A stretch of DNA of 11,870 bases from Deltaproteobacteria bacterium (GCA_016926135.1 JAFGPH010000684.1:1-11870), one strand, 5' to 3'; positions 1 through 8,717 are shown, counted from the first letter of the stretch. Notes: generated by a model not told the origin, from the letters alone. Numbers and translations are program-made.

Positions 1-108
1 CACTTTCAAATGCCAACCATACAATCCAGGTAGACCATGTCAGCAACCAGCTGAATCTATTCGACTAACGTTGGGACAGTAGTGATGGTATATTTCAAGA
101 AAACGTTG

Positions 109-131
109 GGGCGCAGGAATTACCCGCGCCC
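109..131 (-). terminator. Weak hairpin, possible terminator after the ATPase gene
   Basis: GGGCGC at 109-114 can pair with GCGCCC at 126-131, and two further G-C pairs inside follow one mismatch. On the minus strand the stem is followed by CAACGTTTTC, which is only a short and delayed T run. It lies about 115 bases after the ATPase stop, so it could end the EF-G/ATPase transcript. The poor T tract makes this weak. Confidence 0.25.
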
Positions 132-137
132 GTCCTG

Positions 138-158
138 TTTGGTCAACATTTGGTCAAC
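138..158. repeat. Tandem pair of TTTGGTCAAC, period 11
   Basis: TTTGGTCAAC occurs at 138-147 and again at 149-158, separated by one base. The second copy runs on into CAA, so TTGGTCAACCAA forms a partial palindrome. Short tandem sites of this kind can be protein-binding sites or recombination-site remnants. Nothing in the window identifies a partner protein, so the role is unknown. Confidence 0.5.
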
Positions 159-247
159 CAATTGCAGAAAACATCCCCCTGATTCGGTGATTGTCACTGT
201 ATTTCGTCGTGTTATTGACTCACAGAAGCACTGCTTACTGAAACCGC

Positions 248-943
248 CTATGGTCGTACGAGAAAGGTGTTCGGGTCCAGGGCCACGCTGGCCTCGGGTC
301 CCACAGGACTGTCGTGGTCCTTCAGGAGTCGAAGGAGGATAGCCGGCGGGGCGGGCTGGAGCTGGACGATGAGGCTCAGGAATTCCTCCACCCGTGCGCA
401 GGGGTGGGGAATGCCCGCTGCATTCAGCTCCGTGACGCCCGGATCGGAGAGGGCCGAGAACCAGATCTCCACCTGAAACTCCCGGGCCAGGTCCTTCAGC
501 TTCATAAAGGTTTCGGTTTCGGCACTGGCGAAATCCAGCCCGTCCACGATCAGGGCGTCCGGCACGAAGTCGATCTTCTCCGAGAGGTTCTGAAGGCTCT
601 GTTTCAGCCTGGAAACACCGAAACTCTGATTGAGGTAGGCCAGGATCATCCGGTTCCTGTCGATGAGCATCTTCAATTCCTCTTCGCCCTTCAGGCCGAG
701 GGCCTTCACGAGGTCGTAGAAGATGACGTTGTAATAGGAGGTCACCTTCTCGGGAATGTCCTCCAGAGAGACGTGGATCAGCCTTTCCTTCCTGAAAAGC
801 TTGTCAAAGGCAATGTGGATGAGACAGGCCGTTTTGCCGACACCCGCCCGCGCCACCAGGGCGCCCAGGTTGCCCCGACCCAACGCCCCATGCGCGGACT
901 TGTCGAGGATCCTGAGGGGACTCACCTTTTCGAACTCTTTCAT
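248..943 (-). CDS. Small P-loop ATPase of unknown function, coupled to EF-G
   Basis: The 231-residue protein has a RecA/KaiC-like or AAA-like nucleotide-binding core. A Walker A-like loop, ARAGVGKTA, lies at residues 31-39, with Ala where the first Gly of GxxxxGK[ST] is normal and with intact GKT. A Walker B-like strand ending in ALIVDGLD lies at 130-137. There is no signal peptide or membrane segment, so it should act in the cytoplasm. The protein stops soon after the ATPase core, leaving no room for a large effector domain. The start is supported by a strong Shine-Dalgarno (AGGAGGT, about 9 bases upstream, inside the end of the EF-G gene). The start and the EF-G stop overlap as ATGA (943-940), which indicates translational coupling. 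I do not recognise a named family, and the substrate and partner are unknown. Coupling suggests, but does not prove, a role tied to EF-G or to a shared growth-related transcript. Confidence 0.8.
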   Translation of the reverse strand: MKEFEKVSPLRILDKSAHGALGRGNLGALVARAGVGKTACLIHIAFDKLFRKERLIHVSLEDIPEKVTSYYNVIFYDLVKALGLKGEEELKMLIDRNRMILAYLNQSFGVSRLKQSLQNLSEKIDFVPDALIVDGLDFASAETETFMKLKDLAREFQVEIWFSALSDPGVTELNAAGIPHPCARVEEFLSLIVQLQPAPPAILLRLLKDHDSPVGPEASVALDPNTFLVRP

Positions 944-3030
944 CGACCTTTACCTCCTTTTTTCTTCTCCGCAGCTTTTTTCCTCAGCTCCTCCACAAGG
1001 GTATCGGGCACCTTGGCGTATTTCGCGAACTCCATGGTGAATTCCGCCTTGCCCTGGGTGATGGACCGCAGGGTCGTAGCGTAGCCGAACATTTCGGCCA
1101 AAGGAACCTCCGCCTCGACGGTCGTGAAGACGCCGTCTTCGGTGGAGCTCATGATGAGACCCCTGCGCTGATTGATGGTGCCCATCACGTTTCCCTGAAA
1201 ATCGGAAGGGCATTCCACGGCCACCTTCATAATAGGCTCCAGGATCACGGGTCGGGCCTTCAGATAAGCCTGCCTGAAGGCGCCGACGGCTGCCTGCTTG
1301 AAGGCGAGTTCCGAGGAATCCACCGCATGGGACTGGCCGTCATTAACGGTCACCCTCATGCCCAGGACGGGAAACCCGAGGAAGAGACCCTTTTCCAGGC
1401 AGGACTGGAAGCCCTTGTCCACAGCAGGAAGGAACTGGGTCGGGACGGCTCCGCCCTTCACCTCGTTGACGAACTCATAGGCCCCCGCCTCGGAGGGCTC
1501 CAGGAAACCGGCTACCCGTCCGTACTGGCCCGCCCCTCCGGTCTGCTTCTTGTGGGTGTGGTCAAACTCGGCGCGCTGCGAAATGGCCTCCCTGTATGCC
1601 ACCTGGGGCATGCCTGTCTCAACCTCCGCTCCGTATTCCCGCCTCATCCGCTCCACGTAGATTTCCAGGTGGAGTTCCCCCATGCCGGAGATGATCGTTT
1701 CTCCCGATTCCTGGTCCACGTAGGAGCGAAAGGTGGGGTCCTCCCTGACAAAGCGGTTCAGGGCTTTGGAGAGCTGGGTCCCTGATTTGTTGTCCTTCGG
1801 GGTGATGGAAAGCGAGATGACCGGGTCGGGCACGAAGATGGACGTCATGGCGCAGTTCATGCGGCCGTCCGTGAAGGTGTCCCCCGAGAAACAGTCCACA
1901 CCGAAGAGGGCAATGATGTCCCCGGCGGATGCCTCGGATATCTCCTCCATCTCGTCGGCGTGCATCCTCACGAGTCTCCCCACCCGGATCTTCTTTCTGT
2001 TTCTGGCGTTGTAAATCTCATCCCCTCTGGTGATTCTTCCCTGATAGATCCTGAAGTAGGTGAGTTGCCCGTAGGGGGTCACCTCCAGCTTGAAGGCCAG
2101 ACCCACCAGCGGCCCCGTGGGGTCCGAGGGAAGGGTGATTTCCCTGCCGTCACGGTCCAGATCCAGTGCCCTGTTCTCCACCTCTAAGGGGGAGGGGAGG
2201 TAGTTGCAGACGCCGTCCAGGAGGGTCTGCACCCCGATGTTCTTGTAGGCGGAACCCAGGAAGACCGGGGTCAGTTTCCTCTGGAGGGTCCCTTGTCGTA
2301 TGGCCTGGTGGATCAGGGCCTCTGTCACGTTTCCCTCGAAAATGGCCTCCATCAGCTCATCGGAAAACATGGAGGCCGCGTCCAGCAGTTCCTCCCTCCT
2401 CGCCTCGGCCTCCTTCAGGACCGGGGCCGGGATTTCTCCGGCCTGCATGTCTTTGCCGTAAGTGCCCCCAAAGGTGTAGGCCTTCATGGAGACGAGATCG
2501 ACGATGCCTGAAAACTCGCCCTCCAGCCCGATGGGCATCTGTACGAGGACGGCGTTGTGGTTCAGTCTGTTCCGGAGCTGGTCCACCACCCGGTAGGGCC
2601 CGGCCCCGGTGCGGTCGCACTTGTTGATAAAGGCGATCCGGGGTACACGGTATCGATTCATCTGCCGGTCCACGGTGATGGACTGGGACTGAACGCCCCC
2701 CACGGCACAGAGAACGAGGACGGACCCGTCCAGCACCCGGAGGCTGCGTTCCACCTCGATGGTGAAGTCCACGTGACCGGGCGTATCGATGATGTTGATG
2801 CGGTGGCCTTTCCATGTGCAGTGGGTGGCGGCGGAGGAGATGGTGATGCCCCTCTCCTTCTCCAGTTCCATGGAGTCCATCTTGGCTCCCACCCCGTCTT
2901 TGCCCTTCACCTCGTGGACCGCGAAGATTCTCTTCGTGTAATAGAGGATCCTTTCCGTCAGTGTGGTTTTACCGGAATCAATGTGGGCGCTGATCCCCAT
3001 GTTTCTCAGGCTCTGAATCTGCTCAGGCAT
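940..3030 (-). CDS. fusA: Elongation factor G, mitochondrial-type (spdEFG1/EFG1 clade)
   Basis: This GTPase moves tRNA and mRNA through the ribosome after peptide-bond formation. The 696-residue length is normal for EF-G. GTPase motifs are all visible: AHIDSGKT at 15-22, RGIT at 60-63, DTPGH at 82-86, NKCD at 136-139 and GSA at 259-261. Domain IV carries GGAGQYGRV (498-506) and a tip His (H568 in SHAVDSSE). The P-loop Ser (HIDSGKT), [11 protein letters not shown], the VLCAVGGVQ stretch and LNHNA closely resemble mitochondrial EFG1 rather than E. coli FusA, which matches the known spdEFG1 subfamily. I start it at 3030 because homology begins just after this ATG and a GGAG lies 6 bases upstream; an in-frame ATG at 3093 would add 21 unrelated residues spanning a hairpin. 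The gene is not beside rpsL, rpsG or tuf here, and a small ATPase gene follows with an ATGA overlap. Confidence 0.96.
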   Translation of the reverse strand: MPEQIQSLRNMGISAHIDSGKTTLTERILYYTKRIFAVHEVKGKDGVGAKMDSMELEKERGITISSAATHCTWKGHRINIIDTPGHVDFTIEVERSLRVLDGSVLVLCAVGGVQSQSITVDRQMNRYRVPRIAFINKCDRTGAGPYRVVDQLRNRLNHNAVLVQMPIGLEGEFSGIVDLVSMKAYTFGGTYGKDMQAGEIPAPVLKEAEARREELLDAASMFSDELMEAIFEGNVTEALIHQAIRQGTLQRKLTPVFLGSAYKNIGVQTLLDGVCNYLPSPLEVENRALDLDRDGREITLPSDPTGPLVGLAFKLEVTPYGQLTYFRIYQGRITRGDEIYNARNRKKIRVGRLVRMHADEMEEISEASAGDIIALFGVDCFSGDTFTDGRMNCAMTSIFVPDPVISLSITPKDNKSGTQLSKALNRFVREDPTFRSYVDQESGETIISGMGELHLEIYVERMRREYGAEVETGMPQVAYREAISQRAEFDHTHKKQTGGAGQYGRVAGFLEPSEAGAYEFVNEVKGGAVPTQFLPAVDKGFQSCLEKGLFLGFPVLGMRVTVNDGQSHAVDSSELAFKQAAVGAFRQAYLKARPVILEPIMKVAVECPSDFQGNVMGTINQRRGLIMSSTEDGVFTTVEAEVPLAEMFGYATTLRSITQGKAEFTMEFAKYAKVPDTLVEELRKKAAEKKKGGKGR

Positions 3031-3048
3031 GGACGACTCCAAACAATG

Positions 3049-3080
3049 AAAAAGAGAGGGTCCTCCAGGGAACCCTCTCT
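3049..3080 (-). terminator. Hairpin plus T run between fadE and fusA
   Basis: AGAGAGGGT at 3053-3061 pairs perfectly with ACCCTCTCT at 3072-3080 around a 10-base loop. On the minus strand the stem is followed by four Ts (3052-3049). This has the form of an intrinsic terminator 46 bases after the fadE stop, so it would end the fad operon. It sits only 19 bases before the fusA start, so no promoter fits between. It must therefore either be leaky or lie within the fusA leader. Confidence 0.55.
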
Positions 3081-3082
3081 CG

Positions 3083-3111
3083 ATGATACCCAATCATGAA
3101 GAAAATGAAAA
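3083..3111 (-). promoter_or_regulatory. Candidate sigma70-type promoter for fusA
   Basis: On the minus strand TTTTCA (3111-3106) and TATCAT (3088-3083) are separated by 17 bases. They match the -35 consensus at four of six positions and the -10 consensus at five of six. Transcription would start about at 3076, inside the following hairpin, which would break the stem in the new transcript but leave it intact in read-through RNA from fadE. No other plausible promoter fits between fadE and fusA. Confidence 0.35.
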
Positions 3112-3125
3112 GTGCCTAAAAGGAA

Positions 3126-4919
3126 TCACAACTTGGTCAGGTGGTAACGGGCCACCGGAATGACGCTCTCGGCAATCTCCCTCCTGAGCGTAATGGTGTT
3201 GATCGGCGTATGCCGTGCCAGTCTCTTCAAACCCATGAGTTGGGTGCGGAGTTCCTCCCCCTCGGACACTGCCGCGAAGATCTTCTTGCCCATGATTTCG
3301 ATTTGAGGGAAGGTCTCGTTGACGTACACCCGGGTGACTGCCAATTGAATCCTGGATGCGTCTGCACCCTCCTTCTGGACCTTTTTCAGGGTCCTCAGGA
3401 GCGCGGATTCCATGGCGAAGACCTCGATGATGATTTCCGCAATCAGGGCGACGATCTCCTGCTGGCCGGCCAGTTTCTCCATGTACTTCTGGGTTGCGGC
3501 CCCTGCCGCAAGCATCCCGATCTTCTTGGCCATGGAGACGAGTTTCTTTTCGCTCTCCAGGAGACCCTCCTCCTCACCCATGGCAGGCCTGAATTCCAGG
3601 ATCTCGGCCATGACCTTGCGGATCGCGTCCAGCAGCGGCAACTCCCCCTTCAGGGCCGCCCGCATGAGCATGTCCACGATCAGCAGGCGATTGATTTCGT
3701 TGGTCCCCTCCCAGATACGGTTGATCCTGGAGTCCCGGTAGGCCCCTTCGGCCGGGTAGTCCTTGATGTAACCGTAGCCGCCGTAAGTCTGAACACACTC
3801 GTCCACCACGAAGTCCAGCATTTCCGTGCCGTAAACCTTGTTGATTGAGCACTCCAGGGCATATTTGCGGATCGCCTCGCCCGTCTTCTGGCCGGCATCC
3901 TCCTTGGTGGGATCAATCCCTTCCAGGGCCATATCCAGCAGCGCTGCGGTCCGGTAAGCCATGCTCTCCGTGACGTAGATGCGGATGAGCATCTCGGCGA
4001 TCTTGTGCTTGATCAGCCCGTACTCGGAGATGGGTTTTCCAAACTGGATCCTGCCCTTGGCATACTTGACGGCCTCTGCAAAAATGGTCTTGGCCGAGCC
4101 GACCACCATGGGGGCGATCTTGAACCTCCCCACGTTCAGGGTGTTGAGGGCCACCACGTGGCCTCGCCCCACCTCTCCCAGGACGTTTTCCAGGGGTACC
4201 TTCACATTCTGGAAGATGACGGCCCTGGTGGAACTGCCGTGCATGCCCATCTTCTTTTCCTCTTCATCCACCGAGACCCCTTCCCATGCCCTCTCCACGA
4301 TGAAGCTCGTGAACTTGGTCTCGTCCACCTGGGCATAGGTAATGAAGAGATCCGCAAAGCCAGCATTGGTGATGAACTGCTTCTGCCCGTTGAGGACGTA
4401 ATGTTTCCCGTCCTCGGAAAGGGCGGCCGTGGTCTCGGCGCCGAGGGCGTCGGACCCGTGCCCGGGCTCGGTGAGGGCATAGGCGCTTACGATCTCTGCG
4501 CTCGATATCCTGGGAAGATACTTCTTCTTCTGGGCCGGGGTTCCGAAGAGAACGATCGGGAGGCTGCCTATGCCGGTCTGAACCCCATAGGTGGCCATGA
4601 AGCCTGAGACCCCTGAACAGAGCTTTTCGCCAATCAACATGGAACTTACCTTGTCGAGCTCCGAGCCGCCGAAGACCTCGGGCATGTCGGCGCCCAGAAA
4701 CCCCAGATCGCCCGCCTTCCTGAGCATCTCCTTAAGCAGCGGAGGATTCAGCTCATCCAGTTCCTCTTTCTTTGCGAGCAGTTCCTTGGTGCCGAATTCC
4801 TCGGCGGACTTGGCCACGAGCTTCTGGTCCTTACTGTAATCCTCAGGAGTGAACACCTCTTCGGGCAGGGCATCCGTGAGCAGGAATTCCCCCCCCTTGA
4901 AAAGCTTTTCCTTTGCCAT
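3126..4919 (-). CDS. fadE: Acyl-CoA dehydrogenase, VLCAD/ACAD9-like (FadE of the fadNAE type)
   Basis: This FAD enzyme catalyses the first beta-oxidation step, acyl-CoA to trans-2-enoyl-CoA, probably passing electrons to electron-transfer flavoprotein. The 597 residues exceed the usual ~380 because a C-terminal extension (about 430-597) follows the catalytic domains, as in VLCAD/ACAD9 and Bacillus FadE. Signatures visible are YALTEPGHGSD (147-157), the QTYGGYGYIKDYP segment (377-389) and RIWEGTNEI (401-409), where E404 sits at the position of the catalytic base in VLCAD-type enzymes. No membrane segment is seen. The ATG at 4919 has AAGGAGA about 6 bases upstream. It is the last gene of the fadN-fadA-fadE unit, 57 bp after fadA, and is followed by a hairpin. 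Chain-length preference cannot be read from the sequence; the extension suggests long-chain substrates. Confidence 0.95.
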   Translation of the reverse strand: MAKEKLFKGGEFLLTDALPEEVFTPEDYSKDQKLVAKSAEEFGTKELLAKKEELDELNPPLLKEMLRKAGDLGFLGADMPEVFGGSELDKVSSMLIGEKLCSGVSGFMATYGVQTGIGSLPIVLFGTPAQKKKYLPRISSAEIVSAYALTEPGHGSDALGAETTAALSEDGKHYVLNGQKQFITNAGFADLFITYAQVDETKFTSFIVERAWEGVSVDEEEKKMGMHGSSTRAVIFQNVKVPLENVLGEVGRGHVVALNTLNVGRFKIAPMVVGSAKTIFAEAVKYAKGRIQFGKPISEYGLIKHKIAEMLIRIYVTESMAYRTAALLDMALEGIDPTKEDAGQKTGEAIRKYALECSINKVYGTEMLDFVVDECVQTYGGYGYIKDYPAEGAYRDSRINRIWEGTNEINRLLIVDMLMRAALKGELPLLDAIRKVMAEILEFRPAMGEEEGLLESEKKLVSMAKKIGMLAAGAATQKYMEKLAGQQEIVALIAEIIIEVFAMESALLRTLKKVQKEGADASRIQLAVTRVYVNETFPQIEIMGKKIFAAVSEGEELRTQLMGLKRLARHTPINTITLRREIAESVIPVARYHLTKL

Positions 4920-4976
4920 GACCTGTCTCCTTCTCTCAAGTAAAAATGCTGTGGATGTGCACCGTGCGCCTTCTCT

Positions 4977-6161
4977 CTAGTATGGTTCTCTCTCGATGAT
5001 AGCCGCTGCCCCCATGCCGAACCCGATGCACATGGAGACCAACCCCCATCGCAGGTTCCTCTCCTGCATTTCGTAAACCAGCTGGGTGGTCAGCTTGGCC
5101 CCGGTGCATCCGAGGGGATGGCCCAGGGCGATTGCGCCTCCGTTCACATTCGTAATCTCCTGGTTGATGCCGAGTTTCTGGATGCAGTAAATGGCCTGAG
5201 CCGCGAAGGCCTCGTTCAGTTCGATCAACTCCATCTGGTCCAGGGTCATCCCTGCGAGATTCAGAACCTTGGGAATGGCCACCGCCGGTCCCACGCCCAT
5301 GTATTCGGGGGGGCAACCTTCCACCGCATGGAACCTGAAGGTGGCCATGGGCTTGAGCCCCAGCTCCTTTGCCTTTTCCTTGGACATGAGCATGACGGCC
5401 GCCGCCGCATCGCTTGTCTGGGATGAATTGCCGGCGGTGACGGACCCCGTGGGCTTGAAGGCCGGACGGATACTGGAGATGCTCTCCTTGGTGGTCCCCG
5501 GGCGGACACCCTCATCCGTGTCAAAAACGATCTCCTCAAAGGTGAAGCGGCCGTTGGGGAGCTTCTTCTGAATCTTCACCTTCAGGGGGACGATCTGGCT
5601 CTTGAAACGGCCGGCCTTGACGGCAGCTTCGGCCTTCTGCTGGCTTCTGGCACCGAACTCGTCCTGCTCGTCGCGGGAAATCTGGTATTTCTCCGCCACG
5701 TTCTCGGCGGTCAAACCCATGCCCGTGAAGGCGCCCGGCCGGGTATCCACGAGGGCGGGATTGGGGTAGAGCATGCTGCCCCCCATGGGGATCTGGCTCA
5801 TGTTCTCCACACCGCCGGCGATGATCACATCGGAGAAACCGCACATGATCTTCTCCGCGCCTATGGCAATGGCCTGCAGTCCGGAGGAACAGAAGCGGTT
5901 GACCGTCATACCGGGAATCCGATCCGGCCAGCCCATGGACATCACGAGCACCCGTCCCAGGTTGAGACCCTGGGTCGCCTCGGGGAAGGTGCACCCGATG
6001 ATCACGTCATCGATCAACGTGGGATCCAGGTTTCCGGCCCTCTTGAGCAGATCTCCCAGCACTGTGGTACCCATGAATTCCGGCCGGGTATCCTTCAGCA
6101 TACCGCGGGGAGCCCTCCCGACCGCTGTTCTGCAGGCGGCAACGATGACGGCTTCTTTCAT
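4977..6161 (-). CDS. fadA: Acetyl-CoA acyltransferase (3-ketoacyl-CoA thiolase)
   Basis: This thiolase cleaves 3-ketoacyl-CoA with free CoA to give acetyl-CoA and a shortened acyl-CoA, the last beta-oxidation step. The 394-residue length is typical. The nucleophile is C91 in [11 protein letters not shown]348 lies in [11 protein letters not shown], and C378 in SMCIGFG is the acid/base Cys; all three catalytic residues are present. GGVENMS at 116-122 is also a family signature. I use the ATG at 6161, where homology begins ([15 protein letters not shown]). It has GGAGGAG 8-10 bases upstream, while an upstream in-frame ATG at 6272 would overlap fadN and add 37 unrelated residues. It lies 46 bp after fadN and 57 bp before fadE, so one operon is likely. 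A biosynthetic acetoacetyl-CoA thiolase is the main alternative, but the context favours degradation. Confidence 0.95.
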   Translation of the reverse strand: MKEAVIVAACRTAVGRAPRGMLKDTRPEFMGTTVLGDLLKRAGNLDPTLIDDVIIGCTFPEATQGLNLGRVLVMSMGWPDRIPGMTVNRFCSSGLQAIAIGAEKIMCGFSDVIIAGGVENMSQIPMGGSMLYPNPALVDTRPGAFTGMGLTAENVAEKYQISRDEQDEFGARSQQKAEAAVKAGRFKSQIVPLKVKIQKKLPNGRFTFEEIVFDTDEGVRPGTTKESISSIRPAFKPTGSVTAGNSSQTSDAAAAVMLMSKEKAKELGLKPMATFRFHAVEGCPPEYMGVGPAVAIPKVLNLAGMTLDQMELIELNEAFAAQAIYCIQKLGINQEITNVNGGAIALGHPLGCTGAKLTTQLVYEMQERNLRWGLVSMCIGFGMGAAAIIEREPY

Positions 6162-6207
6162 GTCCTTCTCCTCCAATAAAATTTCTCTTCGAAAAATTTT
6201 ACAACGC

Positions 6208-8637
6208 TCAGTTCCTGAGGGGTTTGCCGGTGGCGAGCATGTGCTGCATCCTCGCCTGTGTCTTGGGGTCACCGCACAGGCTCACGAAGGCCTCCCTCTC
6301 CAGGTCCAGCAGGTACTGCTCGCTCACCTTGGTGTCCGCGAGTACCCTTCCCCCGCAGAGGACATGGGCCACCCTTTCCGAGACGGTCACATCGTGATCC
6401 GTGGCATACCCCTGCTGGTGCAGTGTCCAGATGGCCATCTTGATGAGGGCCAGGGTGTTTTCGCCGGCCACCCGGATCTCCTCCAGCGGCCGGGGAGGGG
6501 TATAGCCCTCCATGTGCAAGGCCAGGACGGTCTTCTTCGCGTCTTCGATCAGGTAGTCCCTGTTCACGGTCATTTTGTCAGTAGGCCTGAGATAGCCGAG
6601 TTTGACGGCCTCCGGGCCGGAGGTGGCTACCTTGGCCAGGGCGATGGTCTCGAAGGCCCTGGCTACAAAGGGGACCAGTTCAATCTGTTTGGGGTACACC
6701 CCCCCGGGTTGCACCTCAAAGAGGTGCGCCGTGTTCCGGATCAGCAGTTCCTTGGTCCCTCCGCCGGCCGGGATCAGTCCCACACCGACCTCCACGAGGC
6801 CCATGTAAGTTTCCGCCGCATACCGAACCCGGTCCGAGGCCAGGCAGATTTCGCAACCGCCACCGAGGGCCATGCCCGCAGGGGCGGCCACCACGGGTTT
6901 GTCCAGGTACTTCAGCCTCATGAAGGAGTCCTGAAAAGTCTTGACCATCCATTCCAGGTCGTCCCACTCCTCTTCCTGGGCCGTGAAGAGAACCAGTGGC
7001 AGATTGGCGCCCACGGAGAAATTGTCGGCGTGATTGGCGATGACCAGGCCCAGAAAGTCCCGGCTGACGATGTCGGCGGACTTGAAGACCATGTTGACGA
7101 TGTCGTCACCCATGGCATTCATCTTGGTGTGGAACTCCAGACAGGCCACGCCGTCTCCGAGGTCGATCAGGGATGCGCCCTTGTTCCCGGCCACCTTCTT
7201 CTCCCTGTCCTTGAGGGAGGGCAGCAGGATGATCCCCGGTTTCACGGGGGCCGGCTTGTAGTCCCTGGAGGGGATGTCGTAGTAATAGAGAACACCCGAC
7301 TCCCTCTTGTAAAAGGCATCCTTGCCACCATCCAGCATCTCCTGGACCCAGGCGGGAATCGGGTACCCGGCCTTCTTCATCTTCTCTACGGACTTCTTGA
7401 CCCCGATCGCGTCCCAGGACTCAAAAGGGCCCCTCCTCCAGGCAAACCCCCATTTCATGGCATTGTCCACGTTAAGGATGTCATCCGCGATCTCGGGGAT
7501 GCGGTTTGCGGAGTAGATGAGGGTCTCGGACATAGTGCGGAAGGTGAACTGGCCGGCCAGGTCCTCCGCATAGAACAGGGCCTTGATTTTTCCCGGCAGG
7601 CCCGGGATATTTTTCGCAGCCTCCAGGGATGCCAGTTTGACCGTCTCCTGGGGGGAGTAGTCGAGGGTCCTGTAGTCCAGGGAGAGGATCACCTTCTTGT
7701 CCTTCTCCTTTACCCTCTTGTAGAAACCCTGCTTGGTTTTCTGGCCCAGAAGTTTCCTCTCCACCATCCTGGTGATGAACTCGGCGGGTTTGAACATCTC
7801 CCGCCTCTCATCGTCGACCGCGCCTTCGTACACGTTGTCCGCCACGTGGATGATCACGTCCAATCCCACGAGGTCCGCTGTCCTGAAGGAGGCGCTCTTG
7901 GGATGACCCACCACCGGCCCTGTCAGCGCGTCCACGGACTCGAGGGTCATTCCCAGGTCCATCATGACCTGGATCGCATGGAACATGCTGAAGATGCCGA
8001 TTCGGTTGGCCACAAAATTGGGGGTATCCTTGGCATAGACGACCCCCTTCCCGATCTCCTTCTCGCATACCTCCGAGAGGGTCTCCACCACCTCGGGCAG
8101 GGTGTCCGGCCCAGGCACGATTTCCAGGAGCTTCATGTACCGGGGAGGATTGAAGAAGTGGGTGATGGCAAAGTGGCCGCGGAACTCCTCCGATCTCCCT
8201 TCGCACATGGCCTTTGCGGATATGCCGGAGGTGTTGGACGTGATGATGGTTCCGGGTTTCATGGCCGACTCTATCTTTTCGAACACGGCCTTCTTGATGT
8301 CGAGTCTCTCCACCACCACCTCGATGATCCAGTCCACGTCCTTCAGCTTTCCTAGGTCGTCCTCCATGTTCCCTACGGTGATGAGCCTGCTATTCTCAGG
8401 GATGTAGAAGGAGGCCGGTCTGGACTTGAGCGCCCCATCCACACCGCTCCTGGCGAGTCTGTTTCGGAATTCCTTGCTCTCCGGGGTGAGGCCCTTCTTG
8501 GCGTCCTCCTCGCTCAACTGGCCGGGAACGATATCCAGAAGGATCGTATCGATGCCAACATTGGCGAGTTGGGCTGCGATAGTGGCGCCCATGACCCCTG
8601 CACCGATCACCCCGGCCTTCTTTATCCTCTTATTCAT
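6208..8637 (-). CDS. fadN: 3-hydroxyacyl-CoA dehydrogenase / enoyl-CoA hydratase fusion (FadN-type)
   Basis: This bifunctional enzyme would hydrate trans-2-enoyl-CoA and oxidise L-3-hydroxyacyl-CoA with NAD+. The 809 residues place the dehydrogenase first and the crotonase domain second, the reverse of E. coli FadB but the same as Bacillus FadN. The Rossmann motif GAGVMG is at 12-17. The catalytic His of the dehydrogenase is H160 in ITHFFNP, PNFVANRIG is at 206-214, and a second 3HCDH C-terminal repeat (GFAWRRGPFESWDAIG) lies near 397-412. In the crotonase part, E596 (GGGCE) and E616 (GLVEVG) correspond to the two catalytic glutamates of FadB, so both activities look intact. The ATG at 8637 has a near-perfect Shine-Dalgarno (AAGGAGGT, 6-base spacing). 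It is the first gene of the fadNAE unit. A palindrome of FadR-operator type lies about 100 bp upstream. Confidence 0.95.
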   Translation of the reverse strand: MNKRIKKAGVIGAGVMGATIAAQLANVGIDTILLDIVPGQLSEEDAKKGLTPESKEFRNRLARSGVDGALKSRPASFYIPENSRLITVGNMEDDLGKLKDVDWIIEVVVERLDIKKAVFEKIESAMKPGTIITSNTSGISAKAMCEGRSEEFRGHFAITHFFNPPRYMKLLEIVPGPDTLPEVVETLSEVCEKEIGKGVVYAKDTPNFVANRIGIFSMFHAIQVMMDLGMTLESVDALTGPVVGHPKSASFRTADLVGLDVIIHVADNVYEGAVDDERREMFKPAEFITRMVERKLLGQKTKQGFYKRVKEKDKKVILSLDYRTLDYSPQETVKLASLEAAKNIPGLPGKIKALFYAEDLAGQFTFRTMSETLIYSANRIPEIADDILNVDNAMKWGFAWRRGPFESWDAIGVKKSVEKMKKAGYPIPAWVQEMLDGGKDAFYKRESGVLYYYDIPSRDYKPAPVKPGIILLPSLKDREKKVAGNKGASLIDLGDGVACLEFHTKMNAMGDDIVNMVFKSADIVSRDFLGLVIANHADNFSVGANLPLVLFTAQEEEWDDLEWMVKTFQDSFMRLKYLDKPVVAAPAGMALGGGCEICLASDRVRYAAETYMGLVEVGVGLIPAGGGTKELLIRNTAHLFEVQPGGVYPKQIELVPFVARAFETIALAKVATSGPEAVKLGYLRPTDKMTVNRDYLIEDAKKTVLALHMEGYTPPRPLEEIRVAGENTLALIKMAIWTLHQQGYATDHDVTVSERVAHVLCGGRVLADTKVSEQYLLDLEREAFVSLCGDPKTQARMQHMLATGKPLRN

Positions 8638-8717
8638 AGGGAGACCTCCTTGAAGTTGAAGCGTTCAGCCATGCGTTCAAGAATAGACGACTAAAGGAAG
8701 GTTACCAGTTTGATATC

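Larger units (their letters stand above)
1..247. other. Left-edge intergenic region with small direct repeats
   Basis: I see no convincing gene here. The only ATG-started frame, on the plus strand from 82, runs into the antisense of the ATPase gene and has no family-like features. The region holds two pairs of direct repeats: AACGTTGGG at 67-75 and 102-110, and TTTGGTCAAC at 138-147 and 149-158 (period 11). It also holds a GC hairpin at 109-131. It lies downstream of the minus-strand ATPase gene and has a lower GC content than the coding DNA around it. It could be a 3' region or a remnant of something outside the window. Confidence 0.5.

Noticed and set aside
226..236. AAGCA C TGCTT palindrome near the ATPase end
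   Set aside because: With 5-base arms and a one-base centre it is too small to separate from chance, and it cannot form an RNA hairpin.
314..1084. A 256-codon open frame on the plus strand across the ATPase and EF-G ends
   Set aside because: It is antisense to two well-supported genes, with no motif and no clear ribosome binding site.
3031..3093. A 21-codon N-terminal extension of EF-G starting at 3093
   Set aside because: It would be translated from the hairpin, has no similarity to EF-G N-termini, and the ATG at 3030 has a well-placed GGAG.
4944..4972. GGCGCAC followed by GGTGCAC on the minus strand between fadA and fadE, resembling the heptamer repeat
   Set aside because: There are only two degenerate units, which is too little to call it a member of the 11324-11351 repeat family.
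6178..6200. AAAATTT and AAATTTT inverted repeat between fadN and fadA as a terminator
   Set aside because: It is an A/T-only stem in a 46-bp gap inside an evident operon and would be too weak to stop transcription.
5773..8355. An 860-codon open frame on the plus strand
   Set aside because: It lies antisense to fadN and fadA, which have full catalytic motifs and good ribosome binding sites. Its translation is rich in Gly, His, Val and Leu with no family features. Long antisense frames are expected from GC-rich codon use.
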